DNA of 64,000 nucleotides from Heterobilharzia americana. Taxonomy: Eukaryota; Platyhelminthes; Trematoda; Strigeidida; Schistosomatidae. This document shows, in pieces, positions 13,801-26,109 of the stretch. Positions within the stretch are counted from its first letter, which is position 1; each line of letters opens with the position of its first letter. The notes under the pieces are model-generated. The model saw only the letters and a program-made list of their open reading frames with translations, did not search any database and was not told the DNA's origin. Location: NCBI GenBank assembly GCA_944470555.2, contig OX104130.1, positions 54,779,491 through 54,843,490 of the forward strand. The letters are read 5' to 3'. The translations under genes were made by a program, and so were the position numbers.

Positions 13801-16800
13801 TGTTCGTCCACCAGCTACATTCATGTTACAGCCAGTAATCCAATTCATAGTGGTCACAATGTCGACATCGGCAAAATATAGTAAGAAAATTTTCAAAATG
13901 TTGTCTGATTTCAGGTTAAGCTACTGAACACTATGCAGGTTCAGTCAGTTGACATCAATGCCACCTTAGTAAGTTACAGCTATTTAATATTTAAACTTAT
14001 CTGTGATAAATAATAAAATAAAATAGCATTCACATTCAAATCCTTTCATCTTGTAATTTAGTTACCATTTTCCAGTAAACCCAGGCAAGCAAGCGCAATA
14101 TGGAATTGGTTCAGACAACATTCTCTTCTCCTCATCAAAGTATTTCAACAGACAAAACCCATTCTGACAGAAATCTTGAAATGGAGTACATTGGTTTGGA
14201 GGTTCTGAACAATCGACCCCTTGAAAAAGGGAATAAAAGCAATGCAGGAAATACTGGTCACAATATCTGACTAACTGCTTAGCAAGCATGATATGTTTGC
14301 AAATATGATTCATACTAAGGATGATATCAATGAAATGAGAGGTTCTCAGTGATGAATAAGAGTATTTTGTTAATCATATGCCCACAAGGCAGTTGACTGT
14401 TATTGTTGTTGTCAGGATGATCCCAAGCACATGTGGACTGATTTAGCTGTCCTTTTCAAATGAGCTAGATAAAACTACTTGGAGATACAAGTTTCAAGCT
14501 GTAATGAAGGAGCGATTTGAAGACATGGATGGGAAATAGATACATGACAGTGATATGTTCAAAATTAATGGTCTGATTGACTGCAAAGGCAACTAACCCA
14601 CTAGTATCAGCTGCCTGAATACTGTAGCTAATTAGTTTTAAAGTGTCTCAAGGTATATATTAACAGTGACTCAAGAGTAAGATCTAAACCAGTTCCCCTA
14701 TAGCAGCTTGTGGTTATCTGAACACAGAAACATTGGGAAAATGAAGTACTCGTTGTGGTATTTACAGTTTACCATAGATGAAACAGTCAAAGACTAGATG
14801 GTTGTGTGTGATTTACACATCATAGGTTGAATGAGGTGCAGGCTGATGAATGCACACTAGTCAAATCCCTGTATGGTATCGACTGGTAAATTTAGCTACT
14901 AGATACATCAAGCGATTATCATGATTTTGATCTGAACATTTGTTCTTCTTAGAAAGAACACACCTATCTGATATCTGAAATAGCTCACGTTAGGTCTGTT
15001 AACTTCAATATTTTCATGGTACGGAATAAAAAAGTCTGGATTAGCTGCATTCAGGTTTAAAGCTGTAACTTCAGGGAAAACCAGCACATCCTCAACTTCC
15101 TTCAGCAATTTTACTACTGTAACACATTTTATTGGTTTACTTAAATGGCATTTTGGATTGAAAATATATACTGCCAAATATCTTTCATAAGCCACATAGT
15201 TTCAGGGGTAAAGAAAAAGAATGTTGGTGTGTATATACTTTTCACGAGATAAAACAATGACCAACAATGTTTTCTGACTGTTGAAAATATCACATTTCGG
15301 AGGCTCTTCCAGATTACAACTAACTTCTCCTTCCTTTTCGAGGAGGATGCAGTATACAGCTTGTTGTACCACTATGATACAACGCATACCGAGTGAGTGG
15401 CTTGAAAAATTTATATCATGGAGATTCAACTCAGTTTTTGCAGTTTACAGATCGAAGATAACTTGAAGAAACATTTTCGACTTCAAGAAATCACTGTTTG
15501 TTTGCTCCAATCAATCAATCGATCTCCAGTTCGCCTACTTAAGGTGTCCACCTCGCCATGGGGAAGTTGTCTGTGGATATGGAATTTTCATTTCCACATA
15601 AGAAAACTGTTCATAGTTTACTCACCAGCCAAACTTAATGACGACCAGTGAACACCGTATTCATCTCATTCATGAAGTCTTTAACTAGACAGATAACTGG
15701 ATTTTAGTGACTTGAGAAATATCAGATGACAAGTATTGTCATTTTTAGAAACAGACGATGAGAATTATCATAGATCCCACTTAAAGTGGAGTGGTACTGT
15801 GGAGATACACCGAAATGTTGCTATCCGAGGAGTTCACAGTTCAAACTCGGCAAGGATTATATTGACTAGAAAATGCTTGCCAATTATGGTTTCTAAATTA
15901 TGCATGTTGTCAAGAGGTTGGAAATTAAAGTGGCTATCAATAAAGCGTCGCTTGGACAATCAATCGTTGTTGCAGAATGTAGCTTTTTGTTTGAAGTGAA
16001 TTATTATCAGTTATTGGAGTTTAAAATGGAGTGGCCGGAATGAAGCCAAGTACCAATAGATTGATAATATACGAAGATAGTAAGCAATGAAATAAAATGT
16101 AATAGGAGTAGAACTTGGGCAGCCTGGTATTGTATAGTTCTATGACAATTTGTTTGTTAGATATTCCAAACAGTGACAGATGACATGGATGGATGACCTT
16201 TCAAACAGAATTTATTGTTCATGTTCGTATCGCACCCCATTCAGTTTCGTTTAAGATGAATATGATTAACAAATTCTCTTCGAAACACCATCCAGTGAGT
16301 AACACTCACAAATTGCTGAGAATATTTGAAGCTTAGTATGTAAATGTCTAGAGTGAGTTGTTCTCTGAGCTAAGGCTTTAGTCGACACACGTTTCACTAT
16401 CATTTCATACACGATCATTAATCCACCAGTGCTTCTCAAGCATTGGTTTGACATGGATATTTATAACCTGTTACTTTGTCTGAGTGTGGTTTGATCAGTC
16501 GCTTGGTGAGTGGGTCAACATATGCTGAACCAGAATGGCTAATTTTCTACCTCTAGTTTTTTGTTAGAGATATGTACAACTATGTGATAGTTTGGTTTCT
16601 TTCGTTTACTCGCAATACACTGAAGTTATTTCGTTGTAGTTAGTTCACCCTTTTTGTTTGAATGAACTGATGAAGATTACCTTGTTCCGGTTGGTGGACT
16701 GAAGTGATGAAAGTTGCCTTAATGTGATTAAATGCCCCATTTATGCTGAAGAGGGGCTGCTTTACGCTGATTTGTTGATTTGTTTCAGCTGGATTGGTGT

Positions 16801-19800
16801 TCTTTTCTACTGCTGGTTGGTCGGATTTGATTCAAGAGGGACACTTTAGTATTATATACTTAAGTATAGGAGTTTGTTGAGTTATATTGACGTAAGTGAT
16901 TGCCGATCCTCTTTTTTTGTGCTGAGGGTATCCTAGAGTTTGAATTGATTGATTCCTCCGGTTAATTTGTTTTGAATAAGCTTGTTTATTGCATCCAGAT
17001 CAATGTGGAAATTTGTTACAAATTTAATTGATAACCTTGCCTCAATGAACTGTTGGGTTGCTTTTGAGTACTTTGAAGTTGTCATATTCAAATGCGTGCT
17101 TATGGTTGTTATATTATATTCAGATAAGAGAATTCATATCATGACGTTTGACAGCCTACTTTTGTTCACGCAGGCATTGTGATGTATGTCTTCTTAGCTG
17201 TCCCATATAACGGTGTTCGCAATTATTGTTATTAAGTTTGTAGATAACGCTGGTCACTTCTTTGTTGACTGGGTCTCTTGATTTGCGTAGGATATGTTGT
17301 AGTGATTTTGTTAGTTTGTGTGACACTACGACTCTAAGTGGATGCAGCAATATGGTTGTGGTTTCCCATATATTCTCAACGTATAAGTCGACGATTCTTC
17401 TATTAATTTTTGTATTCGGCTTTAATTTTTCCTAGTTTAGAAAGACACCTCTTGATGAAATTCCTTAGACAGCTGTTGAGTTGGAAGACTTCGAACAAAC
17501 ATTTCTTATAAACTCCCTTTGATCCCAGTATACTGCAAAGCATGTCTGCCCCTCTAAATAGCGTTGTTACGTAGCTTTTCTTGTGCGACATTGGATTGCT
17601 GCTCGAATGAGTTGTTTTCTTACACACTTGAATTTCGAGGTGTTCATCATCATCTTTCGTAATTAAGATATCTAAGAATACCAGTTGTCCGTTGCTTCCC
17701 TCTTATTTCATGAATTCAGTCCTTTAGAAAACATTATTGATTCGTTTGTGGACAGATTTAATATTTTCATTAGGAAAGATGATAAATGCGTCGTCCACGT
17801 ATAGCACCCTTAATTTTGGTTTGATGGTTGACAGTCGTTACATGACTGCTTATGCAGTGATATCAGAAATTAGTGGTCCCATTAGAGTTCCTTTCTTGGG
17901 TTCATATATCTCTCCATTCAACTGGAAGTATGGAGATTAGAAAAACTTCTATCAAATGAATTATTTCTGGTATTTTGATACCGGTGTCAGCTTGTAGATG
18001 CTTATCATGTTGAAGCATGCTAAGGATAGTTCTCTTACAAGCTTGTGATTCATAGATATAAAAATAGTCTTAATATTGAAGGAGGTCAATGTTTCGCTTT
18101 CACATATTTCGATATCTCGGATTTCGTTAAGGAACTGAGCTGCTGAGCTAAGTGAATTGCTCGATTTATTGATAAATCGACTCAGATTTTCTGCCAGATA
18201 CATTGTTAGATTGTGCGTTAGCATTCCTGGAAGTGAAACAGTTGGTTAGACATACATCTGGTTTATAGATTTTCTATCTTCCATAAAGTCTTGAAAGCAT
18301 CAGTCCGTTCAATCTCATTCTGCACTTATCTACTTTGTTGGTTTGTCCTTCTTTGGAAAAGTTGTCCAACTTACTCCTTATTTTATTTCCCACCAATTTG
18401 ATTGGATTGAATTCTAGTTTTCTGCGTGTTGTTTCTTCTTGAAGTAGCTCTGTTGCAAGCAAACAAAAGGATTCAAACTATCACATAATTGTACACATCT
18501 CTAACAAAAAATTAGAGGCAAAAAATCAGTCATTCTGGTTCAGCATATATTCACCTTGCCTGGTTAACTAGTTCACTAGTTACTAGCCGCTCCTAAGCCC
18601 GAGTAAAGAGGAAAGGTTGGGCATAGGGCTAGCAGACCTACCCCGTAAAACCAATCTAATCGCTAAACAAACTTTGAAGCACAAAGAAAATGTAAAAAAT
18701 AAAAATAAACTTACTTCTCACTGAAACTGGGGAGACATAATGGCGCCGGTTGGTCAGAGTCTTCGGGATGTGTCTTCTGTCAATGAAAGCGAAAATAAGA
18801 ATGGGGACATGGAATGTCCGCACTATATATGAACCCAGCAGGGTTGCCCAGATTGCAAAAGAGATGAGAAGGTGTAGTATAGAAGTGCCAGGAATCTGCG
18901 AAAGCACAAGAAGATTTGGATTTCGCCAACGATGATGATTCATGTCTAATTTCCAATGTCTCACAAACTCAAAGATCTACAGACAAAAACTAACAAGTTG
19001 ACGGAAGAGGCAGGTCAGCGAAGACGGAACTTCCTTCAGGTGAACGTAGAGAAGACAGAGGTGATGAAGATACCCAACCAACAAAAACATCAACAACGAG
19101 CACCAATCACCATCAACGGGAGAAATCTAAAGGAAGTTATCTCTTTCACCTACCCAGGCAATGCATCATAGTTTCAACTAAAGGCGGGGCAGCACAGATA
19201 AAAACGTCAAAGCCAGGTTCGGAACAGCAAGAAAGACAGGCCTTCCTTCATTAATCTGAGATCAGTGTTGAGATCTACTCCACTGCACTCAACATAAAGC
19301 GTAAACAAGATCCGGATTTTCAACACTAATGTCATTCAAGTCAGTCAGTGATTCTATGTGATGGTTGAGATACTCGGTACGTTACGAAAAGCACTTCCGA
19401 CAAACCGCAGACATTCATCAACAGCTGCATACCCTAGATACTGAAAATAAGATAGACGGCCAGAAAAAATAAGCAAGAAGGAACTCTGATTGACTGGCAA
19501 CGAACCAACCAACAACCCATCGCCCAACAAATATGCAGAAGAAGAACGTGGAGATGAATTGAAGTGGACTGGATATACACTGAGAAGACCGTTTGGAAAC
19601 ATCACGCACCAGGCCGGGCCCTCGAGTGGAACCCAAATAGGAAACGACTAGTTGGGTGTCCGAGGTGACGGTGACATGGAGGAGATCGTGTGAGGCAGAA
19701 ATGAGAGCTTCTGGGTAATGGTGAAGTCATGTTAAAAGACTGCATACAACAGAGTGACATGGCGACGTGCTACTGAATCCCTATGTTTCACTAGGAACCC

Positions 19801-22800
19801 AAGGGACAAATAATAATAATATGCTCACCCACTCACCAGGCGACTAATCAAACCACACTCAGAAAAAGTAACAGGTTATAAATATCCATGTCAAACCAAT
19901 GCTTGAGAAGCACTGGTGGATTAATGATCGTGTATGAAATGATAGTGAAACGTGTGTCGACTAAAGCCTTAGCTCAGAGAACAACTCACATTGAAAATCT
20001 CTTCTCAATGTATGAACTACCCAACAAATAAGTTAGCATGGAATAATGAAGTCAGGAAGATATGTGTAAAATGAAGTTCAGCACATTTTTACAGCTTATG
20101 AAATTCTATGCAGCAGTCTACTGTTAAAAATGTTACAGAGTGATTGTGAGCTCTGAGTGACTAGTTTGATGTCTTTCTTTATTTATTTATTCTTCAGTCA
20201 GTAAGTGATGATCAGTTACAGATAATATAGGCCTTAAATCGGCATCTCCATAAACCGTTTGGCCTCTGCAATGATACAAACGAAGGTTGCATAGCTAATG
20301 AGCTGAACTTTGAACATACCGTAGATGAAACATAAATATCATACATCACTCGTAACACTTAATCCTAGGTGAGAATTCTAGTACCCTACATAATTACTTG
20401 TTGTTACTTTTCTGGATATCTCGGCTACATTGAAAGTTTTCTCAGACTGTGTCGAAGTTCCTAACCAAGTGATCGCAAAAATAATAACAATTATTGACAG
20501 TGCATAATTTAATGTAACAGGTTGCCGTTTACACATCACATTGATATAAGTGGATACGATCTGGATATGCTATCAAAAAGTATATGTTATGGTTTCAACT
20601 TTTAGAATCGCTTTATGTCATCGTCTATGGCTTAATAATCCCAGTTAACTAAATATGCAATAGATGCCAAAATAATATGAGAAGTAAATAACTGGCTCAG
20701 CCAGATCATTGTCTCTATGTAACGTCTGTCATTATTCCCCTCAAGAAGTGATAACTTACCTGTAAAATTGTATTTACAAGTGCAATAATAACCAGCAGGT
20801 GAATTAACACAAGTTCCCATAAGGCCACACGACTCTGCCATACCACAGTGATCGATTTTATCACATTCTTGACCAATCCATCCTTCATTAATAAAAAGCA
20901 ATGAATAAACGAATATATTCAACTAGAATGAGTGGACTTACAATCAATTTGTTGATCATTCAAAATGAAGGCAAATGTTTTGCACGTAATAGTGAAGTGA
21001 ACTTTATTTATGAATTGGATAACAACGTTTAAGAATATACAGGTCAAGTCATTTAGAGATATACGAAAAATCACTTTAGAATGAATAACTTCTGACCAAT
21101 GAAGTCTAGGCTGTTCAATTACGAAAGTACACGTATAAGTTGAAGAGGTTACTAATGTGCGTCACGAATGGGAAGAATTCTAGCAGGTTACTGAATTCCA
21201 AGAATTAATAGCAATCTAGACATACTGATTGTCTATAGTACGAATACAATCAAGAACTTAGTTATGAATATCCTCAGTAATTATTTTTTCACGGACGAAA
21301 TCCGATAAAGAAATGAATACTATTACGGTGGAATGTTTCTTAGCACTTTTTGCAAAGTCATAAAGAAAAGTTTGTACATGAGATCTATTTTAATCTACCG
21401 TTGTCTTCGAAGTGTATTTAAGAAGTAGGAGTTCACCGAATTTTTATCCCAATCATTGGTATTCTGTAACACTAGTTTTTGGATGTTACTAAAATTTGCT
21501 CAAGAAGCCAATTCAGAATTAGAGGGACAGATAAATGACACCTACTGGTAAATGTGTGAATAGACATTACTAAAAATTCCAACTGTTGGTGTGATCATGG
21601 GCAGTAATTTTGCTCGAAATATCACCAAAATAAAAACTTGTCATTGGGAAAAATTTTTTCATTAAAAATTTACTTATAATAAAGGGACACAGTTGATAAG
21701 ATTGAATCTGTTTACATTTGTGAGTTAAGGAATGTCTTATTTATTCATTATTGAATGTAGTTCATTCACTTTTCATTAGTAAATTACGTGAACCCAAAGA
21801 GCATGTATGTTAAGGTGTGTTCACACTAAAAGTTCTTGAAGAAGAGTAGTTGGTTGAAGTTTTATGCTCAGGACGATAATTTTACTATCGAAAAATTGTT
21901 TCAGAATTTTAGAAGAGATGACAATTATGTGACCTATTTGTGACTCAGACCAATAACAGTCTTCCAGAGGTCTAGTTTTCTTCCTACTGAAATTCCATGA
22001 CACCTTTCTATACAATAGATTTTGTTCAGTTAGGTACATAAACCTTTATCTACACTTTCTTATCATTCTGGTTATTTCGAGTAACGTTATCAGATAACAT
22101 GCAGGTTTTTCCTTCAGAAGCGAACATTGAAGTCAACCCTATATGGATATCTCTTCTAGCCTGAAATATTTTCATAAAACCTATGACTTTCAACACATGT
22201 AGTATTATTATTCAACAGATTAAGCTTATCAATGAATGAAACTCGGGAGGACTGAACGTTGGATGGAATAGTCAGGCATTTGGTTCAGCACTACTTAATT
22301 TACCTGTAGTCAGCAGTCATTTATGCTGTGCATATTACCCATTTATTTATTCACTCCCTTCATTCTCCAGTACTACATAACCTTATTGTCCTCTCCCAAG
22401 CTTCGACCTACTTTGTATATCTGTCTGTATGAACACCTGTTTACTTTATCATATCATTCTGAACACTCTAACAAAGCAAGAACTTTATGCTTTAAACGCC
22501 TTGAAATCTCACAAATTAGTTATGATAACTAGAGCCGATAAAGGTAATGTCACAGTTACTCTTAATAGAGAAAATTATGACAAAAAGCATTGGGACATAT
22601 GAACTCAGGTCCATATGAACCAATACCAACAAATAAGACCTCTAGTACATTAAATTAAATGAGAGCCAAAACATGCAATTTACTCGGGCACTTAAAACCA
22701 AAAGTGATAAAATGCAACATGGTTTCTGTTGGCTCCAAAAATAAATTCAGCAGCAAGATTTTATGGTAGACCAGAAATAAATAAAGTGGACATACCTCTC

Positions 22801-25800
22801 AGAACAACTGTGGACTTTACCACTTCAGTAACATATCGACTATCAAGATATTTATCAAAATTATTGAAACCATTTCAATATATTGCTTCAAACATTAGAA
22901 ACTACGAAGAATTCAAAAGTAAACTGACGGATAACACAAAAGAAAATGAAATTATAGCAAGTTTTGACGTAATTTCCCTTTTACCAGCATTCCCATACTT
23001 GATGCGCTTAAAATTGTAAAACATTTACTTGACGAAGATCAAGTATTACTAAGTGGATGTCCATGCCGACATTACGAAATCCTTAAAATTATGTTTAGAA
23101 CCAACATATTTTACGTTTAGGGATACGTTATAATACCAAACTAATGGCATTTCAATGGGCTCCCCAGCACCTCCGATTATAGTCAGTTTATATATGAAAG
23201 CATTCGAAGAAAGATCTTTAGAAAATTTTCATTATCAACCTAAACTTTGGTATAGATATGTAGATAATACCTTTGTGACCATTAAGAAAACAGAACATAA
23301 AAGGTTTTTACAACATTTGAACTCGATATCAAATTTCATGAAATTCACAAATGAAACCAAATCGAGTACAGGAACTGTGAATTGAATCTAGAGGTTTGCG
23401 GGTTATATCAATTGGTTTTAGGTTGGAATTCGCCATAGACTGACTGGCATCAGTCGGAGAAACATTGGAAACCTGGAAGCGCTGGTTGGCTGTTTCGCCC
23501 TAGTATGGGACTCCTCAGCAGTGTGCATCATTACCTCGCATAGCCAGGGATTGAACTCAGAACCTTCAGGTTCCATGGCCAGCACGTTACCAATGAGCCG
23601 CTGGGTCGGAATCCAGTCGTCCATATTTTCTACTTTTTTCAGATGACGGTATAGCGCGACCTACATCCAGTGTCATCGTTGAGTAACTATCTTCATGTTC
23701 GATTTGGTTGACTCCACTGGTCACAACTTCTCATCGGAACTTCTAGAATCACCTCTCAAAGCCAGTGACCAATGAGTGCTAGAGTCTCGTACTAGGACAA
23801 AACAGCTGTCCAGCACTCCCAGGTTTCCAATGTTCCTCGAAATGATGTCAGTCCATGATGAATTCCAACCTAAACTTTAAATTTCCTAGACTCTCGTATC
23901 CAAATAACATCTGAAGGGGAAGTTAAAATTTGAATTAACAAGAAACCTACTCATTCTAATAAATATCTAAATTTTCAATCCGACCACCAAATGAACATGG
24001 AAACCATAGTAGCTTTGAACTTACTAAATAGGGCTAAAAATAGTTTGACAAATCCGGAGGATAAAGAAAATTAAATTTTCAAAGTAAAACAAGTATTCAT
24101 AGAAAATGACTATCCAAAGCGTTTTTTGAACAATATTCTCGAGAGGAATAACAAGAAGTAAACAGATAAGACAAGTAAGACTGAAAAGAAATCATGAATA
24201 CCAGCAATGGCAATTCCACATAGAAAAAGTACTTCAGAGTAAATGCAAAGAGTTTGAGCTAAGTATAATATTAGAGTATATTTGAAACCCTGAAATTCTT
24301 TGGAGAAAGCCTTAGCCAGCGTAAAAGATGTGATTCCGGTGATAACACAAAACAACTGTGTGTGAGATAAAAATGTACGGACTGTGAGGCTAGTTAAATC
24401 GGTGAAAGTCGTAGACAGCTGAAAATTGGAGCGAATGAAAATAGGTTATGTAGAAGAATGAAGTTCAATTAAAAAGTCTGAAAAAAAGATCAGCAATAGC
24501 AATGCATGCCATTGAAAGGGGGCACAAGACTAATTTTTATATCAGATGATGATTGAAGGTGAGATGAAAATTTGAACCACGACCGAATTCGAACCAGAGA
24601 CCACCGGGTTTCCAGTACTATGCTCTATCACTGACTTTGACAATGTTGACACATTAGGGAAGGGGTTTTCATTCACATAAACAAAGACTGATGCCCTGAA
24701 TATTTTAACGTCAACAAATGCTTTAAACAGAAGCGAAGGAATAGATTTGTCGCCTATTTGACAGACTCTAATTTGGCAAAAACATTAAAATGGTCACCCC
24801 TTCAAAGTGAACTTTTAAAAAGCAAACAAACATTCTAGACCAATTATTGTTCATCAATAAACACACGTTTTCATATTCTTTTACAATAAACAGTGAAAGA
24901 CACATGCATTTTTCATAACATTTAAACTCATACACACAAACACGATTTGATTACTGGATTGCTTCTGATAGCAAATGACAAACAGTGTATGAATTTACGA
25001 TGACTAGTTAGAAACAAACAGTCTGAAACACAAATCAGCTAACCAATGGCGTAAAGATAGAAATTCCTACATGTACCATTTGACAGTATATATTTTGATG
25101 TTGAATAAAAATCTGAATATTTTGCTGAATAAGCTGTGGCATACATACCGAAACGTTGGGAGAAGTCTTGTTCTCGATTTTGTAAACACTCTGCGATTAT
25201 ATTAAAACTTACTTATATAATGATTAAACTTGACTCAACGCTCAACTTCCTTCAGGAAATTTGTAACAACGACGGCCTGGTTGTTGACAGTTCGTATTAT
25301 CCTTTGTACTACACACTCCGTATCCTTGTTATCGTTGACGCACAAATTACCTTGATCGGTTGGTATTTTACGTATATGTTGAAAGTTATGTATACTTAGG
25401 TGAAATCTGGTAAGATTTAATTGAAAATAACATTTTTGCCTTGCATTTCTTGTCATAGTGTTACCCATGTTCAACAAAAAGGTAAAAATCTAAATCAGAA
25501 AATATCAATGAATTTTAGCAAAATGTTTGAGCCTATCGTGCTTGCAAGTGAGACTTGACTTCAAAAGTTTGTAACGAGAACATTATGTTCCTACTAAATG
25601 GTTTTTAATTGGCGCAAACTGAAGGTGCTCAGTGTTAAGTTGTTTGGATTGCACGCCTGGTTGTCTCAGGTATCCACAAGTACCTTATGGATGTTATTAT
25701 TCATTTCACTCCTTGTTTTGATTTCCGACACCACCTTATCTGCACACTTTGTAGAGACAGACTAATACTGTAAACATTTCATTCAGTACAAATAAAAATA

Positions 25801-26073
25801 CTCATTAATGAACTTATTGAATATAAGCTTGTTTTAGAAGCTGATATTGAACAAGCGTATACTTTCAGTTTTTGGATTCCAGATATGCAAAGTACACGTC
25901 TTGATTTCATAATATTATGGTTTTGCTCTTTTTGACGAAACATGAGCTAGTATTCAAACAGTAAAAAAAACAACTTCGAGATTATACGCTAAGGTAACCA
26001 GAACCACCAGAAAACCATATGACACCTAGGTACTCTATGTATGTAGACTGATGTTTCCGGACCATTCCGTCAG

Positions 26074-26109
<36 letters not shown>

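Larger units (their letters stand above)
16353..19992 (-). mobile_element. Penelope-like element with inverted flanking arms, interrupted by an RTE copy
   Basis: Minus-strand fragments between about 16620 and 18450 give Penelope-type features in order: LAENLSRFINKSSNSLSSAA and IRDIEICESETLTSFNIK (18070-18200), an RT catalytic YVDD embedded in LYVDDAFIIF near 17780-17810, then a GIY-YIG endonuclease remnant (SVIYKLNNNNCEHRYMGQ, 17170-17260). Several stops and shifts make it dead. The core is bounded by inverted repeats: 16353-16613, and its reverse complement at 18455-18555 plus 19819-19992. Terminal repeats in direct or inverted order (pseudo-LTRs) are known for this class. An RTE copy sits inside the right arm. 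The whole lies in the intron between EGF exons 1 and 2 of the ligand gene, in the same orientation. Confidence 0.85.
22460..25200 (+). mobile_element. second Penelope-like element, plus strand, broken by insertions
   Basis: Ordered Penelope-type pieces: TRADKGNVTVTLNRENYDKK near 22530-22585, a FYGRPEINKVDIPLRTTVDF block with LSRYLSKLLKP near 22758-22880, the IASFDVISLLPAFPY palm entry near 22950, MGSPAPPIIVSLYMKAFEE near 23155, catalytic YVDN instead of YVDD near 23260, KKPTHSNKYLNFQSD near 23945, and a GIY-YIG domain tail KRSAIAMHAIERGHKTNFY near 24490-24540. NRSEGIDLSPI near 24725-24760 probably ends the coding part. Two SINE-like insertions interrupt it (23417-23874 and about 24560-24650). 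The 3' region (about 25045-25180) is matched in inverse orientation at 58215-58370. Non-functional by many stops. Confidence 0.85.

Noticed and set aside
15281..15999. Overlapping plus-strand frames
   Set aside because: Short, overlapping in different frames, without domains; judged chance openings in an intron.
16661..16710. CTGATGA followed later by GAAA in the Penelope 3' region, resembling a hammerhead
   Set aside because: Spacing between the boxes is too long and no convincing stem II or stem I partner was found.
24560..24650. True tRNA gene
   Set aside because: Promoter boxes are present but the surrounding sequence behaves as a SINE insertion in a transposon, and no clean cloverleaf was confirmed.
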